From Candidatus Woesearchaeota archaeon (lineage in GTDB: Archaea > Nanobdellota > Nanobdellia > Woesearchaeales > UBA583), in assembly GCA_023898345.1 (NCBI GenBank), contig CP060218.1:1178001-1242000 (forward strand): DNA of 64,000 bases, read 5' to 3'. The notes beneath the pieces are model-generated. The model ran no database searches. It was not told where the DNA came from and was given only the letters and a program-made list of their open reading frames with translations. Positions 1-7,088 of the stretch are shown here, in pieces (positions within the stretch are counted from its first letter, which is position 1; each line of letters begins with the position of its first letter). The position numbers and the translations under genes were made by a program.

Positions 1-1850
1 TGTGTTCCTCTTTCTGCATCTGCAAGGACAAGGCCAACATGTTCTTCGTCGTCTGCTGCGAGAATCATTCCTTCGGAGCGCACACCTCTTAGTTTGGCGG
101 GCTTGAGGTTGGCAACAACAATGACTTTTTTGTGGAGCATTTCTTCTTTTGTGTAGTATGCTCGTAGACCGGAGACGATTTGTCGGATGTCGCCATTTCC
201 AAGGTCAATTTTTTCGATAAAGAGTTTTTCAGCGTCTGGGTGTTCGCTGACTTCAATGATTTCTCCTACGGTGAGATTTAAGGATGCAAATCCTGTTTTC
301 TTTTCTTCTTTTTTTTCAGAGTCTTCTTTTTTTGTTTCGGCTTTTTTTTCAAGTGTTATTTTAGAAAATAAATTATCTTTCTCTCCTATTTTGTGTCCTG
401 CCGGAATTGCTGTGAAGGAGCTGAAATCTTGTTCTTCAAAATTGTATTGTTTTCTGATTCTTTGGGCTGTTTCTGGCATGAAGCATTCAATGTATCTTGC
501 AAAGGTTTGTACGGCAAAGGTGAGAACTGAGAGAACTGATTCTAGTCTTTTTGTGTCTTGGATTTTCCAAGGTTCGACTTTGTTGATGTAGGCATTGACT
601 GTACGAATTTTTTCCCAGAGCAAATCTAGTGCTTCTTTGAAACGCAGGGCTGACATGTGCGCGTCAAAGTCAGGGAAAAAGTTTAGGCTCATCGTAAGTT
701 CAACTTCTTCTTTGTCTAGTTTTTCAGCGCTTGGAACAGAGCCTCCAAAATACTTTGTGAGTAAGGTATGTACGCGTGAGACAAGATTTCCAAAGTCGTT
801 GTTGAGTTCATTATTGATTTTTTCTGCAAAACTTTCTTTTGTGAAATTGAGGTCGTCACCAAATGTTCCTATGCTCAAAAGGTAGTATCGCAATTGGTCT
901 TTTCCTAGTTCTTCGCTTAACTGAATGGGATCGAGAACATTTCCAAGGGATTTGCTCATTTTGTGTCCTTCGACTGTCCACCAACCGTGGGCAAATACTT
1001 TTTTTGGCATTTCAAATCCTGCGCTCATCAAAAAAGCTGGCCAGTACACAGTGTGAAACCAATTTATTTCTTTGCCGACGAGGTGAACATCAGCTGGCCA
1101 AAACTCCATTTTTTCATTCATATCTAAAGCTGAAAGATAATTGAAAAGTGCGTCAAACCAAACATAGGTTACATGATTTTTGTCAAAGGGAATTTCTATT
1201 CCCCAAGTGAGTGTTTTCTTATTTCTGGAAATGGAAATGTCGCGCAGTCCTTCTTTTACTCTGTTTATGATTTCGTTTGCGTGCTGGTTTGGTGAGAGAA
1301 ATTGAGGATTTTTTTCAAAGAGTTCTAGGAGTTTGTCTTGGTACTTTGAAAGTTTGAAAAAGTAGGATTCCTCTTTCATTTGTACGCAGGGCTTTTTGTG
1401 GTCTGGGCAAATGTTTCCTTCGAGGAGTTCTGTTTGTGTGTAGTAGCGCTCGCAACCGACACAGTACAAACCCTCGTACTCGCCAAGATAAATGTCGCCT
1501 TTTTCGTAACAAAGGGAAAGCATTTTTTGCACGAATGCTTTATGCTGCTCATTTGTCGTGCGTATGAAAAAATCGTTTGTAATATTGAGTGTTTCAAGAA
1601 CTTTTTTAAAATTTGGAATAAGGGAATCAACGTACTCTTGTTCGCTTATCTTATTTTCTTTTGCTTTTTCTGCAACTTTTTGTCCGTGCTCGTCTGTTCC
1701 TGTGAGAAAGAATACTTCGTGTCCTGTCTTTCTTTTCCACCTTGCAAGAACGTCGCAGGCAATGCTTGTGTATGCGTGTCCGAGGTGTGGTTTTCCGCTA
1801 GCATAAAAGATTGGTGTTGTAATGTAGAACTTTTTTTTGTTGTCGCTCAT
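1..1850 (-). CDS. metG: Methionyl-tRNA synthetase, bacterial type (3' end beyond left edge)
   Basis: Charges tRNA-Met with methionine in the cytoplasm. The frame is open from the ATG at 1850 to the window edge, about 616 codons. Visible motifs are the class I HLGH signature (residues 22-25), the KMSKS loop (about 297-301) and one zinc knuckle (CVGC ... CPDH). This single-knuckle layout resembles bacterial (Thermus-like) MetRS, not the two-knuckle archaeal form. After the anticodon-binding helices and a Lys/Glu-rich linker comes a C-terminal EMAP/Trbp111-type tRNA-binding domain (VGEIIEVSEHPDAEKLF), cut by the window edge. An A/T box near 1876-1885 could drive transcription. The identification is secure; the C-terminus is not visible. 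Confidence 0.95.
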   Translation of the reverse strand, partial: MSDNKKKFYITTPIFYASGKPHLGHAYTSIACDVLARWKRKTGHEVFFLTGTDEHGQKVAEKAKENKISEQEYVDSLIPNFKKVLETLNITNDFFIRTTNEQHKAFVQKMLSLCYEKGDIYLGEYEGLYCVGCERYYTQTELLEGNICPDHKKPCVQMKEESYFFKLSKYQDKLLELFEKNPQFLSPNQHANEIINRVKEGLRDISISRNKKTLTWGIEIPFDKNHVTYVWFDALFNYLSALDMNEKMEFWPADVHLVGKEINWFHTVYWPAFLMSAGFEMPKKVFAHGWWTVEGHKMSKSLGNVLDPIQLSEELGKDQLRYYLLSIGTFGDDLNFTKESFAEKINNELNNDFGNLVSRVHTLLTKYFGGSVPSAEKLDKEEVELTMSLNFFPDFDAHMSALRFKEALDLLWEKIRTVNAYINKVEPWKIQDTKRLESVLSVLTFAVQTFARYIECFMPETAQRIRKQYNFEEQDFSSFTAIPAGHKIGEKDNLFSKITLEKKAETKKEDSEKKEEKKTGFASLNLTVGEIIEVSEHPDAEKLFIEKIDLGNGDIRQIVSGLRAYYTKEEMLHKKVIVVANLKPAKLRGVRSEGMILAADDEEHVGLVLADAERGT

Positions 1851-1982
1851 GAAAGGATGAAAGACTTAGCTCTTTTTATGTCTTGGCACAACTTGTTGCT
1901 ACTGTTCTTTCTTTTTCTTTTGGTTGCTGGTTCTGTTCTTCTCAGGAATATTTATGAATCGTAAACTCTCTTCGTTGCTAAA

Positions 1983-2246
1983 ATGAAAGTAAAGATTTCA
2001 GATGGTACTGTTCATTCTCTGCCGGCTGACGTAAAACTGGCATTAGTTTCTGACCCTGTTGTTTTAGAGCTTTGGGAAAGTAACACTCCTCTTGGAAGGA
2101 ATGAATATATTTGTTGGATTTGTTCTGCTAAGAAAAAGGAGACACGAGAAAAGAGGATTGAGTGGATGTTCTCAAATCTGAGAAAAGGAAAGAAGCGACC
2201 TTGTTGTTGGCCTGGCTGTCCTCATCGAGAGAAAGGAAGTTCGTGA
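1983..2246 (+). CDS. YdeI/OmpD-associated (OmdA-like) family protein
   Basis: An 87-residue protein. Its C-terminal half matches the OmdA/YdeI family signature: a LxRNEYICWICSAKKKETREKRI-type helix followed by a basic tail with CCWPGCPH. The family is common in bacteria, where it is loosely linked to envelope or bacteriocin tolerance, but the biochemical activity is not established. The protein is shorter than most bacterial members and corresponds to the compact single-domain form. A TATA-like box around 1949-1957 lies about 30 nt before the ATG, which suggests its own promoter. It is divergent from metG. The family call is good and the function unknown; acquisition from bacteria is plausible but only inferred. 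Confidence 0.7.
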   Translation: MKVKISDGTVHSLPADVKLALVSDPVVLELWESNTPLGRNEYICWICSAKKKETREKRIEWMFSNLRKGKKRPCCWPGCPHREKGSS

Positions 2247-2617
2247 CTCTTTGTACAAGTGCTCTCTTTTGGTACAATTATCCTATGGTAAAATAGACTT
2301 ATTAAAATGTGAACTATTGTTATAAAAAGAAAAAATAAGATTATTCCTTTTTGTTTTGAACAGCCTACTTTCTTTACTTTTCTCTTAACGAGGATGTTAT
2401 TGCAGAGAGTAAAGAAGGGTTCAAGTATGGGAACGTATAATGAATGAACCAAATAATAAACTGTTACTAGAGATGTTGAAATTACTTCAGAACTTGTTGA
2501 ATCACCTATAAGTCTTATTGGAAAACAAGTGAGTAATGGAGTTTATATGAGGGCAGCTATTCTAGATAAAATATTTTCACAAAATCAGTAAAAACAAAAA
2601 TTTAATATACACATTAC
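2247..2617. other. Intergenic stretch with a possible gene remnant
   Basis: No intact gene is visible in these 371 bases. Two short plus-strand stretches look protein-like but have no start codon: codons 2360-2440, ending GFKYGNV-stop, and codons 2460-2591 (EITSELVESPISLIGKQVSN, then VYMRAAILDKIF), ending in TAA. They lie in different frames separated by stops, as expected of a decayed gene next to a mobile-element-like region. No family could be named. The last 20 bases carry a TATA-like box for the following gene. Confidence 0.3.
2601..2609 (+). promoter_or_regulatory. TATA box for the GH43-like gene
   Basis: The sequence TTTAATATA is centred about 25 nt before the ATG at 2630 but only about 13 nt before the ATG at 2618. 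With archaeal TATA-to-start spacing this favours a leaderless message starting at 2630. Confidence 0.5.
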
Positions 2618-2629
2618 ATGGACTTGGAT

Positions 2630-3541
2630 ATGAAAATTAGAAGATTTGACAGAAATCCTCTCATTCATCAGGATCTGGATGGTCTCAAAGGATTGCTAGG
2701 TAGCAATATTAACGGTCCTTCTATTATACGTACTCCTGACTGGATCAAAAACCCGCTTGGCAAGTATTATCTTTATTTTGCTCATCACAAGGGATCCTAT
2801 ATTCGTTTAGCATATGCTGATTCAATAGAAGGACCTTGGAGACTGCACAGTCAGGGAGTTCTGCACTTGGAAGAGGCTCCATGTGAGGATCATATTGCAT
2901 CTCCTGATGTACATATAGATAATGAAAACAAGAAAATAATCATGTATTTCCATGGAAAAGCCAAATCTGAGCACTTTCCCGGTTTTCTTCAACTCTCCTT
3001 TGTGGGAATTTCACAAGATGGTTTATCCTTTGATTGTAATCCTAAACCTCTGGGTCCATTTTATTTTAGAGTTTTCGATATAAAAGAAGGCCATTTTTAC
3101 GCATTTGCTAAAAATAAAAATGATGGAGGATTTATCATGAAGTCAAGGGCTTTTGATGAACCATTTGAAATTGTAAAAGAAATTATACCAAACATGCGCC
3201 ATGGTTCAATTCTCATTAAAGATAGCCTACTTTATTTGTTTTATTCAAAAATTGGAGATAATCCCGAAAGAATTCTTTGCACAAGCTTTTCTCTTGACAA
3301 AGAACCAGCTGAGTGGGAAGTTAGAGAAGAATTTGAGGTTTTGAAACCTGAAACAGAATATGAGGGAACAGACTTGCCTCTAGAGGAATCAACTTCAGGA
3401 AAATCAGAGGAAAGAGTAAGACAATTAAGAGATCCTGAAATTTTTGAGGATGAAGGAAATCTATATCTTTTCTATACAAATGCTGGAGAACAAGGAATTT
3501 CGGGTTGTGAAATACTGAACTTTGAATTTGATGAAAAATAA
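2630..3541 (+). CDS. GH43-like five-bladed beta-propeller glycosidase-family protein
   Basis: A 303-residue soluble protein with blade-like repeats typical of the GH43/GH32/GH130 propeller superfamily. Signature stretches are GPSIIRTPDWIKNPLGKYYL, YFAHHKG, IRLAYADSIEGPW, HIASPDVHID and, late, RQLRDPEIFEDEGNLYLFYT. Such proteins cleave or bind arabino-, xylo- or fructo-type glycans; the substrate cannot be read here and I did not verify the catalytic acids. No signal peptide is seen, so it would be cytoplasmic. The ATG at 2618 is possible, but TATA spacing favours 2630. It precedes a glycosyltransferase gene in the same orientation by 34 nt, which points to a shared role in glycan metabolism. 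AGA-rich codon use and position beside an integrase suggest accessory DNA. Confidence 0.6.
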   Translation: MKIRRFDRNPLIHQDLDGLKGLLGSNINGPSIIRTPDWIKNPLGKYYLYFAHHKGSYIRLAYADSIEGPWRLHSQGVLHLEEAPCEDHIASPDVHIDNENKKIIMYFHGKAKSEHFPGFLQLSFVGISQDGLSFDCNPKPLGPFYFRVFDIKEGHFYAFAKNKNDGGFIMKSRAFDEPFEIVKEIIPNMRHGSILIKDSLLYLFYSKIGDNPERILCTSFSLDKEPAEWEVREEFEVLKPETEYEGTDLPLEESTSGKSEERVRQLRDPEIFEDEGNLYLFYTNAGEQGISGCEILNFEFDEK

Positions 3542-3575
3542 GAAGAGTTAAAATTCTTAAGCAATTAGATATTTT

Positions 3576-4490
3576 ATGAATTTGCCAATTACAGTTACTT
3601 ATCCAATCTTTGGTTCTTTTGACAAAGATCGTCTAGAGTTATCAATCCTTTCAGCAAAGTCTCAAAATCTTCCAGTTCAGATTATAGTCTCTGAAGAAAA
3701 TACAGAACCTACTTTTGAACAAAAGGCTCAGGAATTGGGAGTCAAATATATCTATGAGGAACCAAATATTGAAAATGGCTTTTACTCTCCTTCTAGAGTA
3801 AGAAACAGGGCCTTGGCATTTGTAGATACAGAATTTGTTTACTTGAATGATAGCGATATTCTCTTTTTGAACAATAATTTTTTTGAAAATATATTCACAA
3901 AAGTTAACAGAGAAGAAAATCTCTTATTTAACAAACCCCCCATGAAACGAGTTCTCTTAGAAGACTTTGATACATTTAATAAATGGGTGAGAACTAAGGG
4001 TATTGAACAGGCACTTCATGATTTACACTTTCCAAATCCATTTGTCGGTATTACAAACCAGAGAAAGGTAACCTTAGTTGTAACAACAAATAAAAGAGGT
4101 TACACCGTTACTGCTGATGTTGATGATTATATTAGAGCCACAAAAACTTCTGAATTAGAAGGAAAAGATCCTGTTACTTTTTTCCATACACTTCACTATG
4201 GTGGAATTGCTGCAAGAACTCAACATATTTTAGATGTTGGTGGTTATTGTTTAGATTTCAGGGGTTGGGGATATCAGGATAGAGATTTACAGCATAAACT
4301 AGCAGAAAAGTTTACCTTAGTTGACTTTCCAAATGAACTCAGATTTGAAGTACTTCATCTGGATCATCCAAAAGGATACTTTTCACCAGAAAGAAGAAAG
4401 TTAAACAAAGAACTTTTTTTCAAAAGAAAAACTATGGATGTAGATGTGATTATCACAGATGATCTTACAAGATATAAGGAATTTATATAA
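3576..4490 (+). CDS. GT-A glycosyltransferase (family 2 / galactosyltransferase-like)
   Basis: A 304-residue predicted glycosyltransferase. The N-terminus has the GT-A nucleotide-binding pattern (PITVTYPIFGSFDKDRLELS, then VRNRALAFVDTEFVYLNDSD), where NDSD sits at the metal-binding DxD position. The C-terminal part has FRGWGYQDRDLQHKLAE, the signature of the glyco_transf_7C/galactosyltransferase C-terminal subdomain seen in chondroitin-polymerase-like enzymes. It would transfer a nucleotide-sugar residue onto a surface or exopolysaccharide acceptor; donor and acceptor are unknown. No membrane segment is visible. A weak A/T box (3547-3558) about 24 nt upstream could give a separate leaderless transcript. 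Confidence 0.75.
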   Translation: MNLPITVTYPIFGSFDKDRLELSILSAKSQNLPVQIIVSEENTEPTFEQKAQELGVKYIYEEPNIENGFYSPSRVRNRALAFVDTEFVYLNDSDILFLNNNFFENIFTKVNREENLLFNKPPMKRVLLEDFDTFNKWVRTKGIEQALHDLHFPNPFVGITNQRKVTLVVTTNKRGYTVTADVDDYIRATKTSELEGKDPVTFFHTLHYGGIAARTQHILDVGGYCLDFRGWGYQDRDLQHKLAEKFTLVDFPNELRFEVLHLDHPKGYFSPERRKLNKELFFKRKTMDVDVIITDDLTRYKEFI

Positions 4491-4533
4491 TAACCTTAAA
4501 GATTTATTCTAGTAATTCAAAAACTTTATCTCT

Positions 4534-5349
4534 TCAAAAATATTTTTCGATCATAAATAATTTTTTGTACTCCAGTAACGCCAGCTCCTTCTTTGCAGCG
4601 TAATGCTGAAACCCGATGTTCTGACTCACCCGTCCCTGGATGAAGTTAGCAACTTCCAGCGACACACCCTTCGTCAACATCAGCGTAAAATGATACTTGC
4701 TAAGATACTTCAGCCCCAACATATCGTGACGTTTAATATGAGTCTTCAGTTTCTCAATGTTGTACTTCTTCATGAACTTCATATTCTCCAGAAACAACAG
4801 CTCATAAGTATTCAAAGTAAAGAACAAGTAGAAAGCCTGCTTCTTCCCCCGTACATGAAACAAACTGTACGTCACAATATCACCCCGAACCTCAACTTTA
4901 CTCTCATCAAATCCGCTCGGCATCTCTCGAAGTTCAGCAACCCGACATCCAGACTCCAACAAAATCTTCACAGCAATCTCATCAGCAAAACCAATTTCAG
5001 AAACCTTTCCTAGGAAACCATCAACATCAGCCTTCGACGAAACATAGCTATCAATTCCAGCCCTTTCCTTCGTCTTAATCTTCTTCTTCAGCCTATCAAT
5101 CAAGTATTCTGGCAGCAAATCAAACTCCTCACAATACTTCACCCATTTCCTAAACCCTAGAATATAATACTTAGGAGACTTCTGAGCATACACAAAGCGT
5201 ACTAAATCAGCAACCTCTTTCAAATTCCTACAAAAAATCAATTCAGCAACTCTCTTCATTTCAAGCAAATAACATCGAGACAGTTTCTCCTTCTCAAGCC
5301 ATGAATGATAATCAGATTTATGCTGTTTGTACACACGTTTTATCTCCAA
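4534..5349 (-). CDS. Archaeal tyrosine recombinase / integrase
   Basis: A 271-residue site-specific recombinase resembling integrases of archaeal viruses and plasmids (SSV/pTN3-type), not the chromosomal XerA. An N-terminal helical DNA-binding half precedes the catalytic half. Visible catalytic-type residues are R136 in ESGCRVAEL, K169/K170 in HVRGKKQ, H220 in SKYHFTL, R240 in FIQGR and the nucleophile candidate Y250 in FQHYAAK. The usual HxxR box is degenerate. The gene starts 84 nt from the 3' end of tRNA-Phe, the classic arrangement in which the tRNA 3' end is the attachment site. Its C-rich codon use differs from its neighbours, a sign of transfer. No second att copy was seen, so it may be a lone remnant. 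Confidence 0.8.
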   Translation of the reverse strand: MEIKRVYKQHKSDYHSWLEKEKLSRCYLLEMKRVAELIFCRNLKEVADLVRFVYAQKSPKYYILGFRKWVKYCEEFDLLPEYLIDRLKKKIKTKERAGIDSYVSSKADVDGFLGKVSEIGFADEIAVKILLESGCRVAELREMPSGFDESKVEVRGDIVTYSLFHVRGKKQAFYLFFTLNTYELLFLENMKFMKKYNIEKLKTHIKRHDMLGLKYLSKYHFTLMLTKGVSLEVANFIQGRVSQNIGFQHYAAKKELALLEYKKLFMIEKYF

Positions 5350-5432
5350 AAATACACCCTTAGAAGAACTCTCAACACCAAAAACTAAAGAAACGCCAGA
5401 CCCCTGTCTCCTACCCCCAATCTCAAAACTAG

Positions 5433-5505
5433 TGGGACCTCTGGGACTTGAACCCAGGACACCTAGATCTTCAGTCTAGTGCTCTACCAGCTGAGCTAAG
5501 GTCCC
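5433..5505 (-). tRNA. tRNA-Phe (anticodon GAA)
   Basis: A 73-nt cloverleaf on the minus strand. The acceptor stem is GGGACCT/AGGTCCC with discriminator A. The D-arm contains AGCTCAGCTGGTAGAGC, the anticodon stem is CTAGA/TCTAG around loop CTGAAGA (anticodon GAA), and the T-arm is CTGGG TTCAAGT CCCAG. CCA is not encoded and there is no intron. It is flanked on its 3' side by the integrase gene and probably served as its target site. Confidence 0.96.
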
Positions 5506-5535
5506 AATTTTGATAATTGAAGGAACGAAATGAGC

Positions 5536-5543
5536 TTTATAAA
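5536..5543 (-). promoter_or_regulatory. TATA box for tRNA-Phe
   Basis: A perfect TTTATAAA lies 31-38 nt upstream of the tRNA 5' end on the minus strand, the expected spacing for a short leader. Confidence 0.6.
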
Positions 5544-5586
5544 CATTACTGGTTAACTGAGCTGCTATACAAAAAGCTTGACAAAT

Positions 5587-5597
5587 CTTTTTAAAAG
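5587..5597 (+). promoter_or_regulatory. TATA box for tRNA-Ser
   Basis: An A/T box (CTTTTTAAAAG) lies 43-53 nt upstream of the mature tRNA-Ser 5' end. Start of transcription is expected near 5618-5622, at a small hairpin (GCAAG GTT CTTGC, 5620-5632) that would form the pre-tRNA leader. Confidence 0.5.
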
Positions 5598-5639
5598 CCT
5601 CTCATTTCCCTCATTTAGTGCAAGGTTCTTGCATATTCT

Positions 5640-5722
5640 GCCAGGGTCGCATAATCCGGTATTGCGCAAGACTGGAAATCTTGTTCCTTTTGGAATTCTG
5701 GGTTCAAATCCCAGCTCTGGCG
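5640..5722 (+). tRNA. tRNA-Ser (anticodon GGA)
   Basis: An 83-nt class II tRNA. The acceptor stem GCCAGGG/CTCTGGC has one G-U pair and the discriminator is G, as usual for Ser. The anticodon stem CAAGA/TCTTG surrounds loop CTGGAAA (anticodon GGA). The long variable arm is TTCC-TTTT-GGAA and the T-arm CTGGG TTCAAAT CCCAG. CCA is not encoded and no intron is seen. Confidence 0.95.
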
Positions 5723-5809
5723 TTCTTCAAATTTTAAATAGCCATTCAAGCTGTAATTGCCGCACAATGCCAAGAAAACTATTTAAACACTTCATATAAT
5801 TTTTTACTT

Positions 5810-6430
5810 ATGAATCAAAACCTAATCGTGCCAAATCAAGCTATTTTAGAAGGAGTAGAAAATTTGATTTATGTACCAAATAAAACTTTCTTAGGTGTAA
5901 ATTATAAAAATCCCCTTTCTCGTTATGGTGGAGAGATGTCAAAAATTTATTTTGGAGGAAATAGGTGTAGTGAATTTTCTAAAGCTTCTGCAATTACTTT
6001 ACTTAATAGTTTTCAAACTAAGGAAAGGTTTATTTTCTCAAAAGTTGGATATGGAACAATTTATCAGGGAGATATAGAAACTGAAGAAGTTTATTTATTA
6101 AAATTACCAAAACTAGTTATACAGGAAGGGCATTTTTTAGATGATGTGTTTGGTTTGTGTAGTAATGTTATTGAAGGAAGTGAGTCTTTAGCTGCTGATC
6201 CAACAAGTTCAGGATTAACTTCTTTGTTAGAAAGATTAAGTTTATCGCACTTAACAGGGTCCATTACTCTATTGTCTGAAAGACAAACAACTATTGTGGA
6301 ATTAGAAAAATTAAAATCTTTTGGCAATATTGGTAGATATATTGGACTAGTTACTTTCTCTTTTGGATCCTATTCAGAAAAAAGGTTGGTTGAAATTGAT
6401 GAAGATCTTTTGAGAAAGAATAGAGATTAG
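5810..6430 (+). CDS. Hypothetical protein, 206 aa
   Basis: Not recognised. It is a soluble-looking 206-residue protein with no signal peptide or membrane segment, rich in Ser, Leu and Gly and with alternating beta-type segments (RFIFSKVGYGTIYQGDI; GRYIGLVTFSFGSYSEKRLVEI). The start is supported by an A/T box (5781-5788, ATTTAAAC) 25 nt before the ATG, so the message is probably leaderless. It lies downstream of tRNA-Ser and upstream of a dispersed repeat (6445-6520), in a stretch of orphan genes close to the integrase. It may be element cargo, but nothing in the sequence proves that. Confidence 0.6.
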   Translation: MNQNLIVPNQAILEGVENLIYVPNKTFLGVNYKNPLSRYGGEMSKIYFGGNRCSEFSKASAITLLNSFQTKERFIFSKVGYGTIYQGDIETEEVYLLKLPKLVIQEGHFLDDVFGLCSNVIEGSESLAADPTSSGLTSLLERLSLSHLTGSITLLSERQTTIVELEKLKSFGNIGRYIGLVTFSFGSYSEKRLVEIDEDLLRKNRD

Positions 6431-6444
6431 ACTTTTAATATTCT

Positions 6445-6520
6445 AAAGTAAAAAAAATTGCTAAAAAGTGCCTATCCCAATGCAACAAAGCTGAGAGGTA
6501 TAATACCCAGCCAAGGAAAA
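6445..6520 (+). repeat. Dispersed two-hairpin element, copy A
   Basis: It shares AAGTAAA...TTGCTAAAAAGTGCCTATCCCAAT and a 3' hairpin with copies B-F. Here GCTG pairs with CAGC around AGA + GGTATAATACC, followed by CCAAGGAA. The first hairpin is degenerate. It sits between convergent genes. Confidence 0.7.
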
Positions 6521-6545
6521 AACTTTGGAGTTTTCTCTTCAAAAT

Positions 6546-6980
6546 TTAGTTATACTTTTGCTCTAAACCGCCGTACTGAACAAGTAACTGGCCTGCAGTC
6601 TCTTCATCAAGACCTCCCAAGTATACACCACAAATAACTCCTGTTTGACTCCCATTAAGTAAAACTTCTAACTTTCCTCTGTTAACAGAAATAGGAAAAA
6701 TACTAGGTATTCCTAAAGTATTAATAGAGGAAGGAAAACCTGTAAAAGAAAGAACTTCTTTCAAAGCTTTTCCATGTGCCTCCCTTACAAAGCGATCAGG
6801 AGCGTAAAAAAAGCCAAGCCCTTCACCACTGCTCTCAACAAAATCATCTCTACATAGTCTCCTTTGCAAACTTATGGCTCCGTCCTTAGGTGGTAGTATG
6901 TGATAAAAGTTAAGTTGGTCTTCACTCCCGTAAGCCTGTTGCATCCTAACCTCATTAAAATCATAGTTACGTTGTATCAT
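6546..6980 (-). CDS. Hypothetical protein, 144 aa
   Basis: Not recognised. The open frame continues upstream into the leuS coding region on the other strand, which is very unlikely to be real, so I chose the first ATG clear of leuS (6980, MIQRNYDFNEV). The protein is mixed alpha/beta with a recognisable end (VICGVYLGGLDEETAGQLL) and no membrane segment. The only TATA-like box (7044-7054) is about 69 nt upstream, implying a leader of about 40 nt or a non-ATG start nearer to 7025. It is convergent with the 206-residue orphan and divergent from leuS. Confidence 0.5.
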   Translation of the reverse strand: MIQRNYDFNEVRMQQAYGSEDQLNFYHILPPKDGAISLQRRLCRDDFVESSGEGLGFFYAPDRFVREAHGKALKEVLSFTGFPSSINTLGIPSIFPISVNRGKLEVLLNGSQTGVICGVYLGGLDEETAGQLLVQYGGLEQKYN

Positions 6981-7088
6981 AGAATATTTTTTTCTCCACT
7001 CTCTTAAATTCTTTTCGTCATCAGTTCTCCATCTTCTGCCCAAAAATATATAAGAATTGACACTTTCCTTTGCTACAGAGGTTAAAAA

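Noticed and set aside
1857..1964. 35-codon plus-strand frame encoding a hydrophobic peptide between metG and the YdeI-like gene
   Set aside because: Plausible TM peptide, but there is no independent promoter or coupling evidence, and hydrophobic frames arise easily in T-rich DNA.
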